Below the pieces are notes generated by a model that saw nothing but the letters and a program-made list of their open reading frames with translations, did not search any database and was not told the origin of the DNA. From Kiloniellaceae bacterium (GTDB taxonomy: Bacteria; Pseudomonadota; Alphaproteobacteria; Kiloniellales; J153), in contig JAJFGO010000028.1 of the NCBI GenBank assembly GCA_021776095.1, forward strand, positions 1-64,000: a stretch of 64,000 bases of DNA. Reading direction: 5' to 3'. This document shows positions 9,915 to 20,387 of this stretch, piece after piece; the stretch's first letter is position 1; every line of letters starts with the position of its first letter. The position numbers and the translations under genes are program-made.

Positions 9915-11657
9915 TTAGCCGGCGTTCAGTTTGCGCCGCGACTTGGATTCGGCCGACGCCGAAGGTGACGCGATGCTACCGCGCCGCCAGGCCGGGTTGA
10001 CGTCCGGCTTGCCGAAATAGTAGCCCTGCAGCAACTGAACCCCTTCGTTCAAGAGGATTTCCGCCTCCTCCTGGGTTTCCACGCATTCCGCGATGGTGAC
10101 CAGGTTGAAGGTCTGGCACAGGCTCAAAAGGTTGCGGATGAAGAGCTGGTTTTCCCGGTCCCGCGCCAGGTCGTGAACGAAGGACCCGTCGATCTTGACC
10201 ACATCGACGGTCAAGGTCTTGAGGTGCCTGAAGGTGGTATAGCCGGCACCGAAATCGTCTACGGCGACCTGACAGCCAAGGTCGCGCAGGACCGAAACGA
10301 ACCGCGCCGTGTCATCCAAATCGTGTAGCGCCGCCGTCTCGGTGATCTCGATGATCAACCGGCTGGCCAGATCGCGACGGTCCTTCAGGCGCGAAACCAA
10401 GGCCCGCAGCCAGCCGCGGTCCGCCGCGGTCACCCCGGATATGTTGACCGCCAGGGTAATCCCGGGGTGGTTTTCCAGGTCCTGCAAGGCAATGTCGAGG
10501 GTGCGCCGATCTAGAGCCCGCATCATGCCCAGGCGCTCGACCACGGGCACGAACAGGCTGGCGGGAACAAGTTCGCCATCGGGTTCATACATGCGCAACA
10601 GGCACTCGTAGAAGCGCACCTCGTGGCTGCGCGCATCGACGACCGGCTGGTAGGCGAAGGCCAGGCGATTCTCCTTCAGCGCCTCGGTGACCTGTTCGCC
10701 GATCGCCATATTAGCCCGGTGCCCCAGGCGCTGCTCTTCCGAAAGATGATAGACCTTCAGGCAATCGCGCCCGGCCGACTTAGCCTTCAAGAGGGCGCCT
10801 TCGGCCTTAGCGATCACGTCGAAACTGGTTCGCGATTGACGTGGGAAATCAACCAGGCCGATCGAGGCGGTTGTATGAATCCGCTCGCCCCCCGCCAGGG
10901 TCGGGCTCTGGCGGATGGCCTGCAGGATACGCTCGCCGATCTTTACTGCTTCCTTCTTGTCGCAAGCATGCAGGAGGATACCGAAGCGGTCGCTGCCCAG
11001 GCGCCCGATCACGTCGGTCGAACGTAGGCAACGATCGAGCTGATGTGCGATCTCGACCAGGATCGTGTCGCCGGCCTCGTACCCATAGGCCGTGTTGATC
11101 CGATCCAGTTGATCGAGGCCGATGGCCATGAAGGCGCCGACGTGGTCATAGCGGACGCTGTAGGACAGGGCGTGGTCAAGTGCCTCTCGTAGGCGCAACT
11201 TGTTGTAATGCCCGGTCAATTCATCGTAATTCGCCAGGTGTTCCAGGCGTGCCTGATGCTGCCTGCGGCGGTCGATCAGGCGCAGGGTGCCGGAAAATCG
11301 GATCGGCGTCCCGGCCGGCGAAAACTCCACCCCGCCGCGGTCATGGACCCATAGAAAGCCGCCGGCGTCGGAGCGCACCCGGTACTCGCAGTCGTACCCT
11401 TGCGTGCCGGTGAAATGCTCGGACAGCGCCTGCATGCGCAGCGGCAAGTCCTCCGGGTTGACCCGGCCATTGTAGTGATCGCCGGTCGCCGGGACCGGCT
11501 CCGTCGCGGTGCCGAAAATCGACTCCAGCGACCCAATCCAGTCAATCCGATCGGTCGCTAGATCCCAGGTGTAGACCAGATCGCCGGATGCCAGAATCGC
11601 GGCCTGCAGGCGGTCCAACCTGGCGATTCCATCTGGGCGGCGCGCGGGGATTTGCAA
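9915..11657 (-). CDS. PAS-GGDEF-EAL protein, degenerate GGDEF, near-canonical EAL
   Basis: PAS-like N-term; RLGSDRFGILL at GGDEF position; YECLLR, VDDFGAGY, KIDGSFV, AECVETQEEAE, LQGYYFGKP. Confidence 0.93.
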   Translation of the reverse strand: MQIPARRPDGIARLDRLQAAILASGDLVYTWDLATDRIDWIGSLESIFGTATEPVPATGDHYNGRVNPEDLPLRMQALSEHFTGTQGYDCEYRVRSDAGGFLWVHDRGGVEFSPAGTPIRFSGTLRLIDRRRQHQARLEHLANYDELTGHYNKLRLREALDHALSYSVRYDHVGAFMAIGLDQLDRINTAYGYEAGDTILVEIAHQLDRCLRSTDVIGRLGSDRFGILLHACDKKEAVKIGERILQAIRQSPTLAGGERIHTTASIGLVDFPRQSRTSFDVIAKAEGALLKAKSAGRDCLKVYHLSEEQRLGHRANMAIGEQVTEALKENRLAFAYQPVVDARSHEVRFYECLLRMYEPDGELVPASLFVPVVERLGMMRALDRRTLDIALQDLENHPGITLAVNISGVTAADRGWLRALVSRLKDRRDLASRLIIEITETAALHDLDDTARFVSVLRDLGCQVAVDDFGAGYTTFRHLKTLTVDVVKIDGSFVHDLARDRENQLFIRNLLSLCQTFNLVTIAECVETQEEAEILLNEGVQLLQGYYFGKPDVNPAWRRGSIASPSASAESKSRRKLNAG

Positions 11658-11789
11658 GAACGGGCACTCCTACCTGGAACCTTTGAGCCGGTAAACCACT
11701 TAAGGAAGCCTCATCCTGAGACCGGATAAATGCCTCGTATCTGGCTCTCGGCGCCACTTTTCTTGCAAAGATCATAGGGATCGGCGCTT

Positions 11790-11985
11790 TAAGAAACGAT
11801 GAATTCGAAAAGAATATATCAAGTTAAAAATAGAATTGATTTATCTAATAGAAGTTCAAAACTCCAGCATTTGCAATGTTACTGATGGTTAAATTAATTG
11901 ATATTTTAGGTTAATTCCACTTAACTACAATATCTGCTAAAGTTAACCTTGCAATTTTAATCGAAGTTCAATAAAATTTTATGCA
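11790..11985. other. AT-rich intergenic segment
   Basis: Strongly AT-biased run with many TTAA tetramers in an otherwise GC-rich window. Confidence 0.8.
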
Positions 11986-12005
11986 TAGTCCACTGGCTGT
12001 CATCT

Positions 12006-12506
12006 TTGGCGAACGAAGGCATGACCCTGCTATCGCCTCTGACGTCGACATCGGCGTCGCTTTCACATCTATCGGCGGATATCGCCGGGCCAAGCACCGG
12101 ACGGGATCGAGACCCGGCGGTGCGCCCGCTCGAGCGCGTCCAGGGCCTGCGCGATTCGCTCCGGGACCGGACCGGCGGGGGCCGATATCAGCGGCCCGAA
12201 ACGCCGCGGCCGGAGGACCGGAGCCAAAGGCCGCGCGGATCCGCGGTCACCGCCGTCGGGCCGCGCCGCGACCACATTTCCAAGGACCGCCTGCCCGCGC
12301 TGGGCGAAGACAACGTCAGGCCCGAGAGCGCGCCGGCCTCGGCCGCTTTTTTGGTCCAAGTTTTCGGTCAGGACCTGGGGCAAACCCAAGCCTTCGTTCC
12401 GGAACACCGCGACGCCGCCGACCTGGTCAGCGAGGCCTATCGCCGGGCCGGCGCAACGCCGCCGGTCTATACCGAACAGCCGACCCTCTTCAGCTTCGCG
12501 ATCTAA
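12006..12506 (+). CDS. hypothetical protein
   Basis: Ordered C-terminus SAAFLVQVFGQDLGQ...DLVSEAYRRAGATPP; starts just after AT-rich region (TTG 12006 or ATG 12021). Confidence 0.55.
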   Translation: MANEGMTLLSPLTSTSASLSHLSADIAGPSTGRDRDPAVRPLERVQGLRDSLRDRTGGGRYQRPETPRPEDRSQRPRGSAVTAVGPRRDHISKDRLPALGEDNVRPESAPASAAFLVQVFGQDLGQTQAFVPEHRDAADLVSEAYRRAGATPPVYTEQPTLFSFAI

Positions 12507-12526
12507 CGATCTAGGGCGTTTTTCGC

Positions 12527-13867
12527 TCAGGCGGCGCTTAGGGTCTCGCTGAGCCATCTGGCGGTGCGTAGAAGCCGGGCATCGTCGCCCCGGCGCCCGA
12601 CCACCTGAACCCCCAAGGGCAGACCGTTCGACGCCCGGAGCAAGGGCAGGCTAATCGCCGGCGTACCGCTGAGGGTCCAAAGGGTGCAAAAGGCCGGATT
12701 TCCGGTCGTCTCCAGACTATGGGGGGCCGGGCCCGCCGCGGCGGGGGTCACGATGGCATCGAAGCGATCGAAAATCTCGGCCAAACCGGCATTGAGGACC
12801 TCGCGCCACTCCAGGGCACGCTTGTAGTCGACGGCCAGGGCGCGCTGCCCCTCCTCGACCGCTTGGACCAAGGTTTCGCTGAGCTGATCCCGGCCACGCT
12901 CGTAATAAGCGGCGAAACAGACCGCCATCTCGACCGTATTAACGGTCCGGTGCGCGGCCAGGCCGCGCTCGAAGACCGCCGGCAACTCGATTTCCTCGCA
13001 GGCGTCGCCCAGGGCATCGGTCAGTTCGGCGAAGGCGGCCGGGGTATCGGCCTCGGCTTGGTCCCAGGCCGGGCCTTTGACGAAGGCCAGGTCCGGCGTG
13101 GCCGGCGGCCGCTGGGCCAAGGTCTCGGATAGCAATGGCCGGCCGGAGGGGCGCATATCGGGATCGCCGTCATCGAAAAACATCAGACTTTCGGCCAGCA
13201 GGGCGACATCCTCGAGGCTGCGCCCAAAGGGGCCCAGGGTATCCAGAAACCGCGACTGCTGCAGCACGCCGCGGCGCGAAATCAAGCCGTGGCTGGGTTT
13301 GTAACCAACCACGCCGCAAAAGGCCGCCGGGCGGACGATCGAACCGTTGGTTTGGCTGCCCAGGGCCCCCGGCACCATGCCCGCGGCGACGGCGGCGGCG
13401 GAGCCGCTGGACGACCCGCCGGGGGTGTGTTCGGGATTGTGCGGATTGCGGGTCTTGCCGGGCCCGAAATAGGCCAATTCGGCGGTGACCGTCTTGCCCA
13501 TGACCACCGCGCCGGCCTGGCGCAACAAGGCGACCGCCACTGAATCCTTGTCCGGGCGCCGTCCGGCTTGCAGGACGGTGCCGTTCTCGGTCGGCATGTC
13601 GGCGGTGTCGTAGATATCCTTCACGCCGATGGGGACGCCGTGCAGGGGCCCTAACTCCAGACCGGCCCGATGGGCCTCGTCCGTGCGGCGCGCTTGAGCC
13701 AAGGCGTGTTCCGGGTCCAGATAGCTCCAGGCCCGAACAGTATCCTCGACCTCCTCTATGCGATCGAGGCAACTTCGTACCAACTCTTCCGACGTTAATT
13801 CGCCATCACGAATTTTTCGGGCGGCTTCGGAAGCGGTCAGACCGGCCGCTGTGGCGTCCTTCGACAT
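12527..13867 (-). CDS. amidase (amidase signature family)
   Basis: GVPIGVKDIYDTADM, GGSSSGSAAAVAAGMVPGALGSQTNGSIVRPAAFCGVVGYKPS. Confidence 0.95.
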   Translation of the reverse strand: MSKDATAAGLTASEAARKIRDGELTSEELVRSCLDRIEEVEDTVRAWSYLDPEHALAQARRTDEAHRAGLELGPLHGVPIGVKDIYDTADMPTENGTVLQAGRRPDKDSVAVALLRQAGAVVMGKTVTAELAYFGPGKTRNPHNPEHTPGGSSSGSAAAVAAGMVPGALGSQTNGSIVRPAAFCGVVGYKPSHGLISRRGVLQQSRFLDTLGPFGRSLEDVALLAESLMFFDDGDPDMRPSGRPLLSETLAQRPPATPDLAFVKGPAWDQAEADTPAAFAELTDALGDACEEIELPAVFERGLAAHRTVNTVEMAVCFAAYYERGRDQLSETLVQAVEEGQRALAVDYKRALEWREVLNAGLAEIFDRFDAIVTPAAAGPAPHSLETTGNPAFCTLWTLSGTPAISLPLLRASNGLPLGVQVVGRRGDDARLLRTARWLSETLSAA

Positions 13868-13924
13868 AACTCTTGTCCATTGAATGGGAGCCGGAAGCCG
13901 CCTCTGGGCAGGCTGCGGACGCGG

Positions 13925-14110
13925 CTATTTTCGGCGGAGGCACGTGTCCCAGTAGTCATAAGCGATCAGCGGCAGAACGACCAAGCAGATCACCCAAAAG
14001 GGCAAGCCGCCCCAGAAACCGGCAAAGCCGGACGAGATGCTTGCCGCCAAGCCGAGAACGAATGTGCCGACCAACACCACGCTTAAAAACCCGGAAATTT
14101 TGTCGATCAT
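13925..14110 (-). CDS. small membrane protein
   Basis: 61 aa with two hydrophobic stretches. Confidence 0.55.
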   Translation of the reverse strand: MIDKISGFLSVVLVGTFVLGLAASISSGFAGFWGGLPFWVICLVVLPLIAYDYWDTCLRRK

Positions 14111-14227
14111 CTCACTGGACCTTACAGTTTCCCGCCGTTCGTACGACCCGGTCGCGCCTTGGAGAGGCTCTAACCGCCAATGGCCGCCTTTGCCAAATCG
14201 GTTCCAAAAATTCGACCGCCCAAGCGA

Positions 14228-15595
14228 TCATGGGATGTAGGTGCCGAACAGCGCGTCGGGCAGCCACAAGGCAATGCCCGGGAACTGGTACATCAGGCAC
14301 ATGACCGCAATGACGATACCGAGATACGGCATCAGGCCCTTGAAGATCTGCATCAGTTCGATCGCCTTTCCCAACACCCCCTTCAGGTAATAGGCCGACA
14401 TGGCCATGGGCGGCGTGAGGAACGACGTTTGCAGGTTCAGCGCCACCAGCATGGCGAAGAAATAAGGGTTCACATCGAAAGCTGGCAGCATGGGCAGAAA
14501 AATCGGCACGAAGATAATCAGGATTTCGGACCATTCCAGCGGCCAGCCCAGAATGAAAATAATGAGCTGGACCAGGATCAGGAATTGCCATGGGGCAAGA
14601 TCCAGGCCCAGGAAGAAATGCTCGATTATCTCATGCCCGCCCAGGTACGAAAAAACCGATGCAAAGGTCCATGACCCGACAAACAGCCAGCACACCATGG
14701 CGGTCGCCTTGGCGGTCAGATAGACCGATTGCTTCAGCATTTCCCAATTCAGCGAACGATATACGGCCGCCAAGACGAGCCCGCCGAGGGCGCCCATGGC
14801 CGCCGCTTCCGCCGGCGTCGCCAAGCCGCCCAAAATCGACCCTAGCACCAGCATAATGAGTACGGTCAAGGGCACGAACGACGTCAGCAGCTGAAGATAT
14901 ATGACGCGCTTCGGCGGGACATCCTCATCGCGCGGCTTGGGCGCGATGGAGGGATTCAGCAAGACCCGAACGATGACATAGGCGATGTACGAGCCCGCCA
15001 GGATAAACCCCGGGAACACGGCGGCGGCATAGAGTCGCAAGGGCGACAACTCGGCGATCGCCGCATAGACGATCAGCATGATCGAGGGCGGGATCAGGAT
15101 CCCGAGCGTGCCGCCGGCGCAAATGACGCCCGAAGCGAAACTCTTTTCATAACGGGCTTTGGCCATGGCCGGGAATGCCAAGAGACCCATTAGGGTCACC
15201 ACCGCGCCGACGATGCCGCTGGCGGTCGAAAACACGGTGCAAGTGATCAGGGCCGCGATGGCCATGGATCCGGGCAGATTACGGGCCGCCATTTGCAGCG
15301 CGTAAAACAGCTTGTTCACAATTCTCGCGCGCTCAACCACATAGCCCATGAACAGAAACAGCGGGATGGCGACCAACGTATCGTTCTCCATCACCGAGTA
15401 GGTATTTTGGTTCAGCAGGTAGAAGATCTTGTTGCTGAACACATCGGCGATCGTCTCGATACTGCCCGCCTCGAAATAGGCGTAGTAACCAAAGCCGACA
15501 CCCATGGCGAGCAGCGTGAAGGCCACGGGAAACCCCAGCAGCACCAACAAGATGAACAGGGACAACATAAAGAGGGCGACTTCGGGGTTCGTCAT
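14228..15595 (-). CDS. TRAP transporter large permease (DctM-like)
   Basis: Multi-TM; FMGYVVERARIVNKLFYALQ, GGTLGILIPPSIMLIVYA, AMLVALNLQTSFLTPPMA. Confidence 0.95.
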   Translation of the reverse strand: MTNPEVALFMLSLFILLVLLGFPVAFTLLAMGVGFGYYAYFEAGSIETIADVFSNKIFYLLNQNTYSVMENDTLVAIPLFLFMGYVVERARIVNKLFYALQMAARNLPGSMAIAALITCTVFSTASGIVGAVVTLMGLLAFPAMAKARYEKSFASGVICAGGTLGILIPPSIMLIVYAAIAELSPLRLYAAAVFPGFILAGSYIAYVIVRVLLNPSIAPKPRDEDVPPKRVIYLQLLTSFVPLTVLIMLVLGSILGGLATPAEAAAMGALGGLVLAAVYRSLNWEMLKQSVYLTAKATAMVCWLFVGSWTFASVFSYLGGHEIIEHFFLGLDLAPWQFLILVQLIIFILGWPLEWSEILIIFVPIFLPMLPAFDVNPYFFAMLVALNLQTSFLTPPMAMSAYYLKGVLGKAIELMQIFKGLMPYLGIVIAVMCLMYQFPGIALWLPDALFGTYIP

Positions 15596-15640
15596 CTTAC
15601 CGGGGCTTCCGCATCAAATCTCAAAATGGGAGGATAAGGG

Positions 15641-16288
15641 CTACTTCGGCGCCGACTCCGCGACCTGAGCCCTCAACAAATCTTCGGTTTCCCGTGCGTC
15701 TTCCATGCGCGGCAACCACGAACCGCTCTTCATGGCCAGAAAGCATCGCATGCATTCCGAAACGCCTTGAAGGATGAGCAACGCTCCGGCCAGCGGGATC
15801 AGGGTCTTGAAGAAATAAATTTGAATGCGCGCCGGGCTGTTCCAACTGACTTCCTGATAACGCCAGGAGTCGGACGCTATCTCCATGCCAAACCAGAACA
15901 ACGCCAACATGCCCGGGAAAAAGAAGAAAACGTACAAAACGAAATCGATCCGGGCCTGCCAGCGCACGGACAACAGCCGGTGAATCACGTCCGCGCGCAC
16001 GTGGGCGTCCTGGGCAAGGGCGTAAGGCCCCGCCATGAGAAACAGCGCGCCGTACATCTGAACCATCATGTCGAAGGCCCACACAGTCGGAGCATTCAGG
16101 ACATAACGAACGAAAACCTCATAAGACACGGACAGAGTCAAAATCAGTATGCACCAGCCAAATGCACGCCCGATCCAGATGTTCAAGCTTTCGATAGAAT
16201 GAATAATGGACGTCACGGACTTGTCTCCAGCCCTGTTAAGGTCTGTGGCGGTGCGTGCAGATAGGGCAGATAGGAGAGGGACAGCCAA
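15641..16288 (-). CDS. TRAP transporter small permease (DctQ-like)
   Basis: Four-TM protein between DctM and DctP genes. Confidence 0.9.
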   Translation of the reverse strand: MAVPLLSALSARTATDLNRAGDKSVTSIIHSIESLNIWIGRAFGWCILILTLSVSYEVFVRYVLNAPTVWAFDMMVQMYGALFLMAGPYALAQDAHVRADVIHRLLSVRWQARIDFVLYVFFFFPGMLALFWFGMEIASDSWRYQEVSWNSPARIQIYFFKTLIPLAGALLILQGVSECMRCFLAMKSGSWLPRMEDARETEDLLRAQVAESAPK

Positions 16289-16356
16289 AAAATTGACTGT
16301 CCCTCACTCATGTATCGGATCTTACCTTTCGGCGCCGCCGTTAGCTACGGACCGGC

Positions 16357-17490
16357 TCAACCGAAGTGATGCTTATAAGCCAAGCCGTAATCCGGCTGGT
16401 TCAGAAGCAGGTAGTTCATCACCTTCTTGGCATAGGCCTTTTGGGATTTGACCACCTTGGCAAAGAAAGGATCTTCGCTGGAGATCCGGTCGACAACAAT
16501 GTCCCAGGCCTTCAACTGCTCGGACATAACCGAATCGGGGGTGCGATACACGTTGACGCCGTGGTCGTCCTTCAATTTGATCAAATCGTCGGCGTAACGA
16601 AGGGTGTTGTGCCAGTAGAAGTTCGAGTTCTCTGCCTCGGAGGCGTAGCGCAGAATGTTCTGATGTTCCTTCGAGAGGGAATTGAACTTCTTCTTGTTGA
16701 AAGTGATTTCGAAGCATTCCTGGGACTGATGGAAGCTGGCCAGGTGGTAATGCTTGGAAACGTCCTGCATGCCGAAGTCCTTATCCGAGGTCGGATTATT
16801 GAACTCGGCGGCGTCGATCAGGCCGGCCTTCATGGCGGGCTGAATTTCGCCGCCAGGAAGCTGCACCACGGACATACCCATTTCCAGCAGAACGTCGGCT
16901 GCCAGGCCAACGGTGCGGTACTTCAGGCCCTTCAACTGGGAGGCGTCCTTGATCTGCTCCTTGAACCAACCCAGCGGCTGCGCCGGCATCGCACTGTTGA
17001 AGAAGCTGATCACTTCAAGGCGCAAGTCGCCCATCAACTCCTCGAACAAGGCATCGCCGCCACCATAATGGATCCAGCCGAGCAACTCCTGCGCCGACCA
17101 GCCGAAACAGGGACCGGTGCCGAACAGGGAAGCCGCTTTGGACTTGGAATACCAGTAAGCCGGGACGTAATGGGCGCCGTCCAGCACGCCGCGGTGCACG
17201 GCGTCCTGCATCTGGCTGGTCTTGACCACCGAGTTTACCGACAGCAGATCGATCTTGAGGTCCTTGCCGGCCATGGCGTGCACACGGTCGACATAGCTTT
17301 TGGCATTTTCAAGGAAAATGCCGCCGCCCCAGGCGGCTTGAACCTTCAGGACCGTCGGTGCGGCCGTGGCGATATTTGGCATGGCGACCGCGGTAGCGCC
17401 GGCGGCGGCGACACCGGCCGCACCGGTTAGAAATCTGCGGCGCGTGGCCTGGCCCGACCCGGTTACCTTCACGTCGTTCTTGTCCGTCAT
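16357..17490 (-). CDS. TRAP transporter substrate-binding protein (DctP-like)
   Basis: Tat-like signal ATRRRFLTGAAGVAAAGA; GLKYRTVGLAADVLLEMGMSVVQLPGGEIQPAMKAGLIDAAEF. Confidence 0.95.
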   Translation of the reverse strand: MTDKNDVKVTGSGQATRRRFLTGAAGVAAAGATAVAMPNIATAAPTVLKVQAAWGGGIFLENAKSYVDRVHAMAGKDLKIDLLSVNSVVKTSQMQDAVHRGVLDGAHYVPAYWYSKSKAASLFGTGPCFGWSAQELLGWIHYGGGDALFEELMGDLRLEVISFFNSAMPAQPLGWFKEQIKDASQLKGLKYRTVGLAADVLLEMGMSVVQLPGGEIQPAMKAGLIDAAEFNNPTSDKDFGMQDVSKHYHLASFHQSQECFEITFNKKKFNSLSKEHQNILRYASEAENSNFYWHNTLRYADDLIKLKDDHGVNVYRTPDSVMSEQLKAWDIVVDRISSEDPFFAKVVKSQKAYAKKVMNYLLLNQPDYGLAYKHHFG

Positions 17491-17907
17491 CGAGTATCTC
17501 CTCCCTATTGGATTATGCTCCTTGAACCGATCGCCGTATTCCGGTCGGCCTTGCGCGCACTTTTGTGCATTCTACCTCGCAGGTCGTTCCGCACCGTATT
17601 CATTCTCATGAGCCGGTTCACGTGGCGTGCGGGGAATATACAAGGCAATTCCGGGATTTGGTAGGCCGCAAATTCGCGAAATCAGGTCAAGCGCGCGTAA
17701 AACCGCAGACGATGTAGGGTTTGCGACGTCTTTTCAAGACACGCGACAAATCCAATACTCTGATTCCTCAAGGCCGTATGAGGTAATTGGACCGCAAAAG
17801 ATACCAAAACTCAGAAATTTCTCAAGAAGTCCAGCGCCTTGGACTTACACGCCGGAAACGGTCAATAAGTCGTGAGGCACAAGATGGCGACGACTTCCGC
17901 CGCCCGA

Positions 17908-18873
17908 TCAGGCCACACGGTCCCGGGGCTCACCCCCGGCGAAGAAAGCATCCAGGTTATCGAGGGCGCGAAATCCCATGGCGTCGCGAGTTTCCGACGT
18001 CGCGCTGCCAATATGTGGCAGCAGAAAGGCGTTTTCGATTTCGAAGAAGGCCGGATCGATATGCGGCTCGTCTTTGTAGACATCGAGCCCAGCAGCCGCC
18101 AGCTTGCCTGTGCGCAGCGCCGCCATCAGCGCCGCCTGGTCGACGATCGCGCCGCGCGCGGTGTTGACCAGGATCGCCCCGTCCGGCAGCAAGGCCAGGC
18201 GTTCGGCGTTCATCAGGTCCAGGGTCTCCGGCGTCGCGGGGCAATGCAGCGACAAGACATCGCAGTGCGGCAGCAGGTCCTCGACGGTCTGGTGATAGAT
18301 CGCGCCGGCTTCTTGCGCCGAATCCAGGCGGCGCCGCTTGGTGTAGTGGATTTCCATGTCGAAGCCACGGGCCCGCTGGGCCGTTACCTGGCCGACCCGG
18401 CCCATGCCGATAACGCCGAAGCGCTTGCCGGTCACTTGGGTCCCGACCATGAAGGCCGGGCTCCAGCTTTTCCACTGGCCGGCGCGCACCAGGCGGTTGC
18501 CCTCACTGGCCCGGCGCGCCGCGCCCAGCATGCACAGGATGGCGATTTCGGCGGTCGCGTCGGACAAGACATCGGGCGTGTTGGTGACCACGATGCCACG
18601 GTCCTTGGCGGCCGCCAGGTCGACGTGGTCGACCCCGACGGAGTAGTTGGCGATGATCTTGAGGGACTCGGGCAGCTTGGCGATGACCTCGGCCGGCAGG
18701 TGTTCCGAGTGGCAGGGCATGATCGCGTCCGCGCCGGTGCACAGGTCAATCAATTCCGCCGCCTCGCGGACCCGGTCTTCAGGATTGAATTTGGGCCGGT
18801 AGTCCCGCGCCAGGCGTCCCTCGACCGCCTCGGGAAGCTTACGGCCAACGACGACAACGGGTTTATCGGACAT
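17908..18873 (-). CDS. D-2-hydroxyacid dehydrogenase (glyoxylate/hydroxypyruvate reductase-like)
   Basis: NYSVGVDHVDLAAAKDRGI, FGVIGMGRVGQ, GAILVNTARGAIVDQ, LLPHIGSAT; start is the internal Met (MSDKPVVVVG) of the over-long track ORF. Confidence 0.93.
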   Translation of the reverse strand: MSDKPVVVVGRKLPEAVEGRLARDYRPKFNPEDRVREAAELIDLCTGADAIMPCHSEHLPAEVIAKLPESLKIIANYSVGVDHVDLAAAKDRGIVVTNTPDVLSDATAEIAILCMLGAARRASEGNRLVRAGQWKSWSPAFMVGTQVTGKRFGVIGMGRVGQVTAQRARGFDMEIHYTKRRRLDSAQEAGAIYHQTVEDLLPHCDVLSLHCPATPETLDLMNAERLALLPDGAILVNTARGAIVDQAALMAALRTGKLAAAGLDVYKDEPHIDPAFFEIENAFLLPHIGSATSETRDAMGFRALDNLDAFFAGGEPRDRVA

Positions 18874-18896
18874 GGGATATCTCCTAGTCCCGGAAT

Positions 18897-20387
18897 TCAG
18901 GGCCGCATGTTCCAATCGAGCGGGAACATCGGGCGGCGGATATGCTCGAACTTGAGCTGAGAATTGTCCGAGGTGGTCACGCCTTCGCCGTCGCATGTGA
19001 CGGTGGCGCGGGCCAGCGGCGCGAAACCGGCGCGGTAGTGGATACGCGATTTCAGCAGCAAATATCGGCAATGCTGCGGTTCGATGCCGACGCTGGTGAA
19101 GATGCCCAAATCCCAGGGCTCGTGATGCTTGGAGACCACGACGATGCGCAGACCCTCGACCTCGAGCACCGCAGTCGGGCCGGTCGAGGCCTCGACCCCG
19201 GTGTACATGGGGCCACGCACGATCCAGCGCCCGTCGCTTAGGGTGCGCACCCGGCCGGTCAGGCGCAAGGGGTGCCCCGGCGTGCCGATCGAGGGCATAT
19301 CGGTCTTGCCGCCCAGGTCCAGAGTGACCTCGGCGCCGACCCCGGCCTCGGCCATAACCGCGACCGCGCCCGGGTCCCAGACCGCAGCCACCGCCACGTC
19401 CTTCAGGCCCTGGCGCAGAACCTCGGCGATCACGGCCATGGTGTCCTGGGTCCCGCCGGAGCCGGTATTGTCGGCGTGGTCGAGCAAGATGACCGGCCGA
19501 TCGGCCTCCTCTTGACCCAGCGCCTTGGCCTGTGCCACGGCTTGATCCAGGGGCGCGCCCTGGTAGACGAAGCTCTCCCGCTCGGCCCAGGCGGCCGTGA
19601 GCAAGCGGTCTCGCGCGGCCGCGGCGGCCGCGGCATCGCCGTCGCACACCACCACCGCGGAGAGCCCGGCGTCCTCGATATCGCTCAAGGGAAAGCCGCC
19701 GAATACCGTCGCCGCCAGGGCGCCGGACCGCTCCTCTTCCCGGGTTAGGTCCTGAAGCGGGCCCATGGGTGCGTCCGCCGTGCCCATGCGCAGGGTCTGG
19801 GCCAGCAGGGGCACCTGGCCCCAGGCCATAACCGGGGCGACCTCCCCCGCCAGGGTGCGTAGCAGAATTCGGCCGATTTGCTCGCCGACCTGGTACATAT
19901 CGACGTGGGGATAGGTCTTGTAGCCAATCATGGCGGTGCAGTTGGCGACCATGCGCTCGGTCAGATTGGTATGCAGATCGAGGGTGACCGCGATCGGCAG
20001 GTCCGGCGCAATCTGGCGCATACGCGCCAGCAGGCCGCCCTCGCCGTCCGGCTCGCCTTCGGCCACCATAGCGCCGTGCAGGTCCAGCATGGCGCCGTCG
20101 AATCGGCCGGTGCCGAGGGCGTCGAGGATCCGCCCGCACAGAGTTTCGTAGGTCTCGGCTTGCACCGGGCCGCTCGGCATGGCCTCGGCGGCGATGGGTG
20201 TGACCATCTCGGCGCCGGCCTCGCGCGCCAGGTCCAGGTAGGCGGCCAGGGGATGGTTGGTGCCCGTGAAGGTCTCCGCCACCACCTCGCCTTCGACCAG
20301 CGCCCAATCGCGAAATCGCGCCAGATCCGTGGGAATCGGCGAGAAGGTATTGGTCTCGTGTTTCATCATGGCGAGCAGCAGGCGCAT
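18897..20387 (-). CDS. M81 family metallopeptidase (MlrC-like)
   Basis: MKHETNTFSP, LDLHGAMVAEGEPDGEGGLL, VTLDLHTNLTERMV, KTYPHVDMYQVGE. Confidence 0.93.
   Translation of the reverse strand: MRLLLAMMKHETNTFSPIPTDLARFRDWALVEGEVVAETFTGTNHPLAAYLDLAREAGAEMVTPIAAEAMPSGPVQAETYETLCGRILDALGTGRFDGAMLDLHGAMVAEGEPDGEGGLLARMRQIAPDLPIAVTLDLHTNLTERMVANCTAMIGYKTYPHVDMYQVGEQIGRILLRTLAGEVAPVMAWGQVPLLAQTLRMGTADAPMGPLQDLTREEERSGALAATVFGGFPLSDIEDAGLSAVVVCDGDAAAAAAARDRLLTAAWAERESFVYQGAPLDQAVAQAKALGQEEADRPVILLDHADNTGSGGTQDTMAVIAEVLRQGLKDVAVAAVWDPGAVAVMAEAGVGAEVTLDLGGKTDMPSIGTPGHPLRLTGRVRTLSDGRWIVRGPMYTGVEASTGPTAVLEVEGLRIVVVSKHHEPWDLGIFTSVGIEPQHCRYLLLKSRIHYRAGFAPLARATVTCDGEGVTTSDNSQLKFEHIRRPMFPLDWNMRP

Noticed and set aside
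11889-11960. Full CtrA binding site
   Set aside because: TTAA half-sites are present but none shows the canonical N7 spacing
18874-20307. N-terminal two-thirds of the 799-aa track ORF 17908..20307
   Set aside because: Arg/Gly-rich out-of-frame translation of the MlrC gene; the real dehydrogenase starts at 18873
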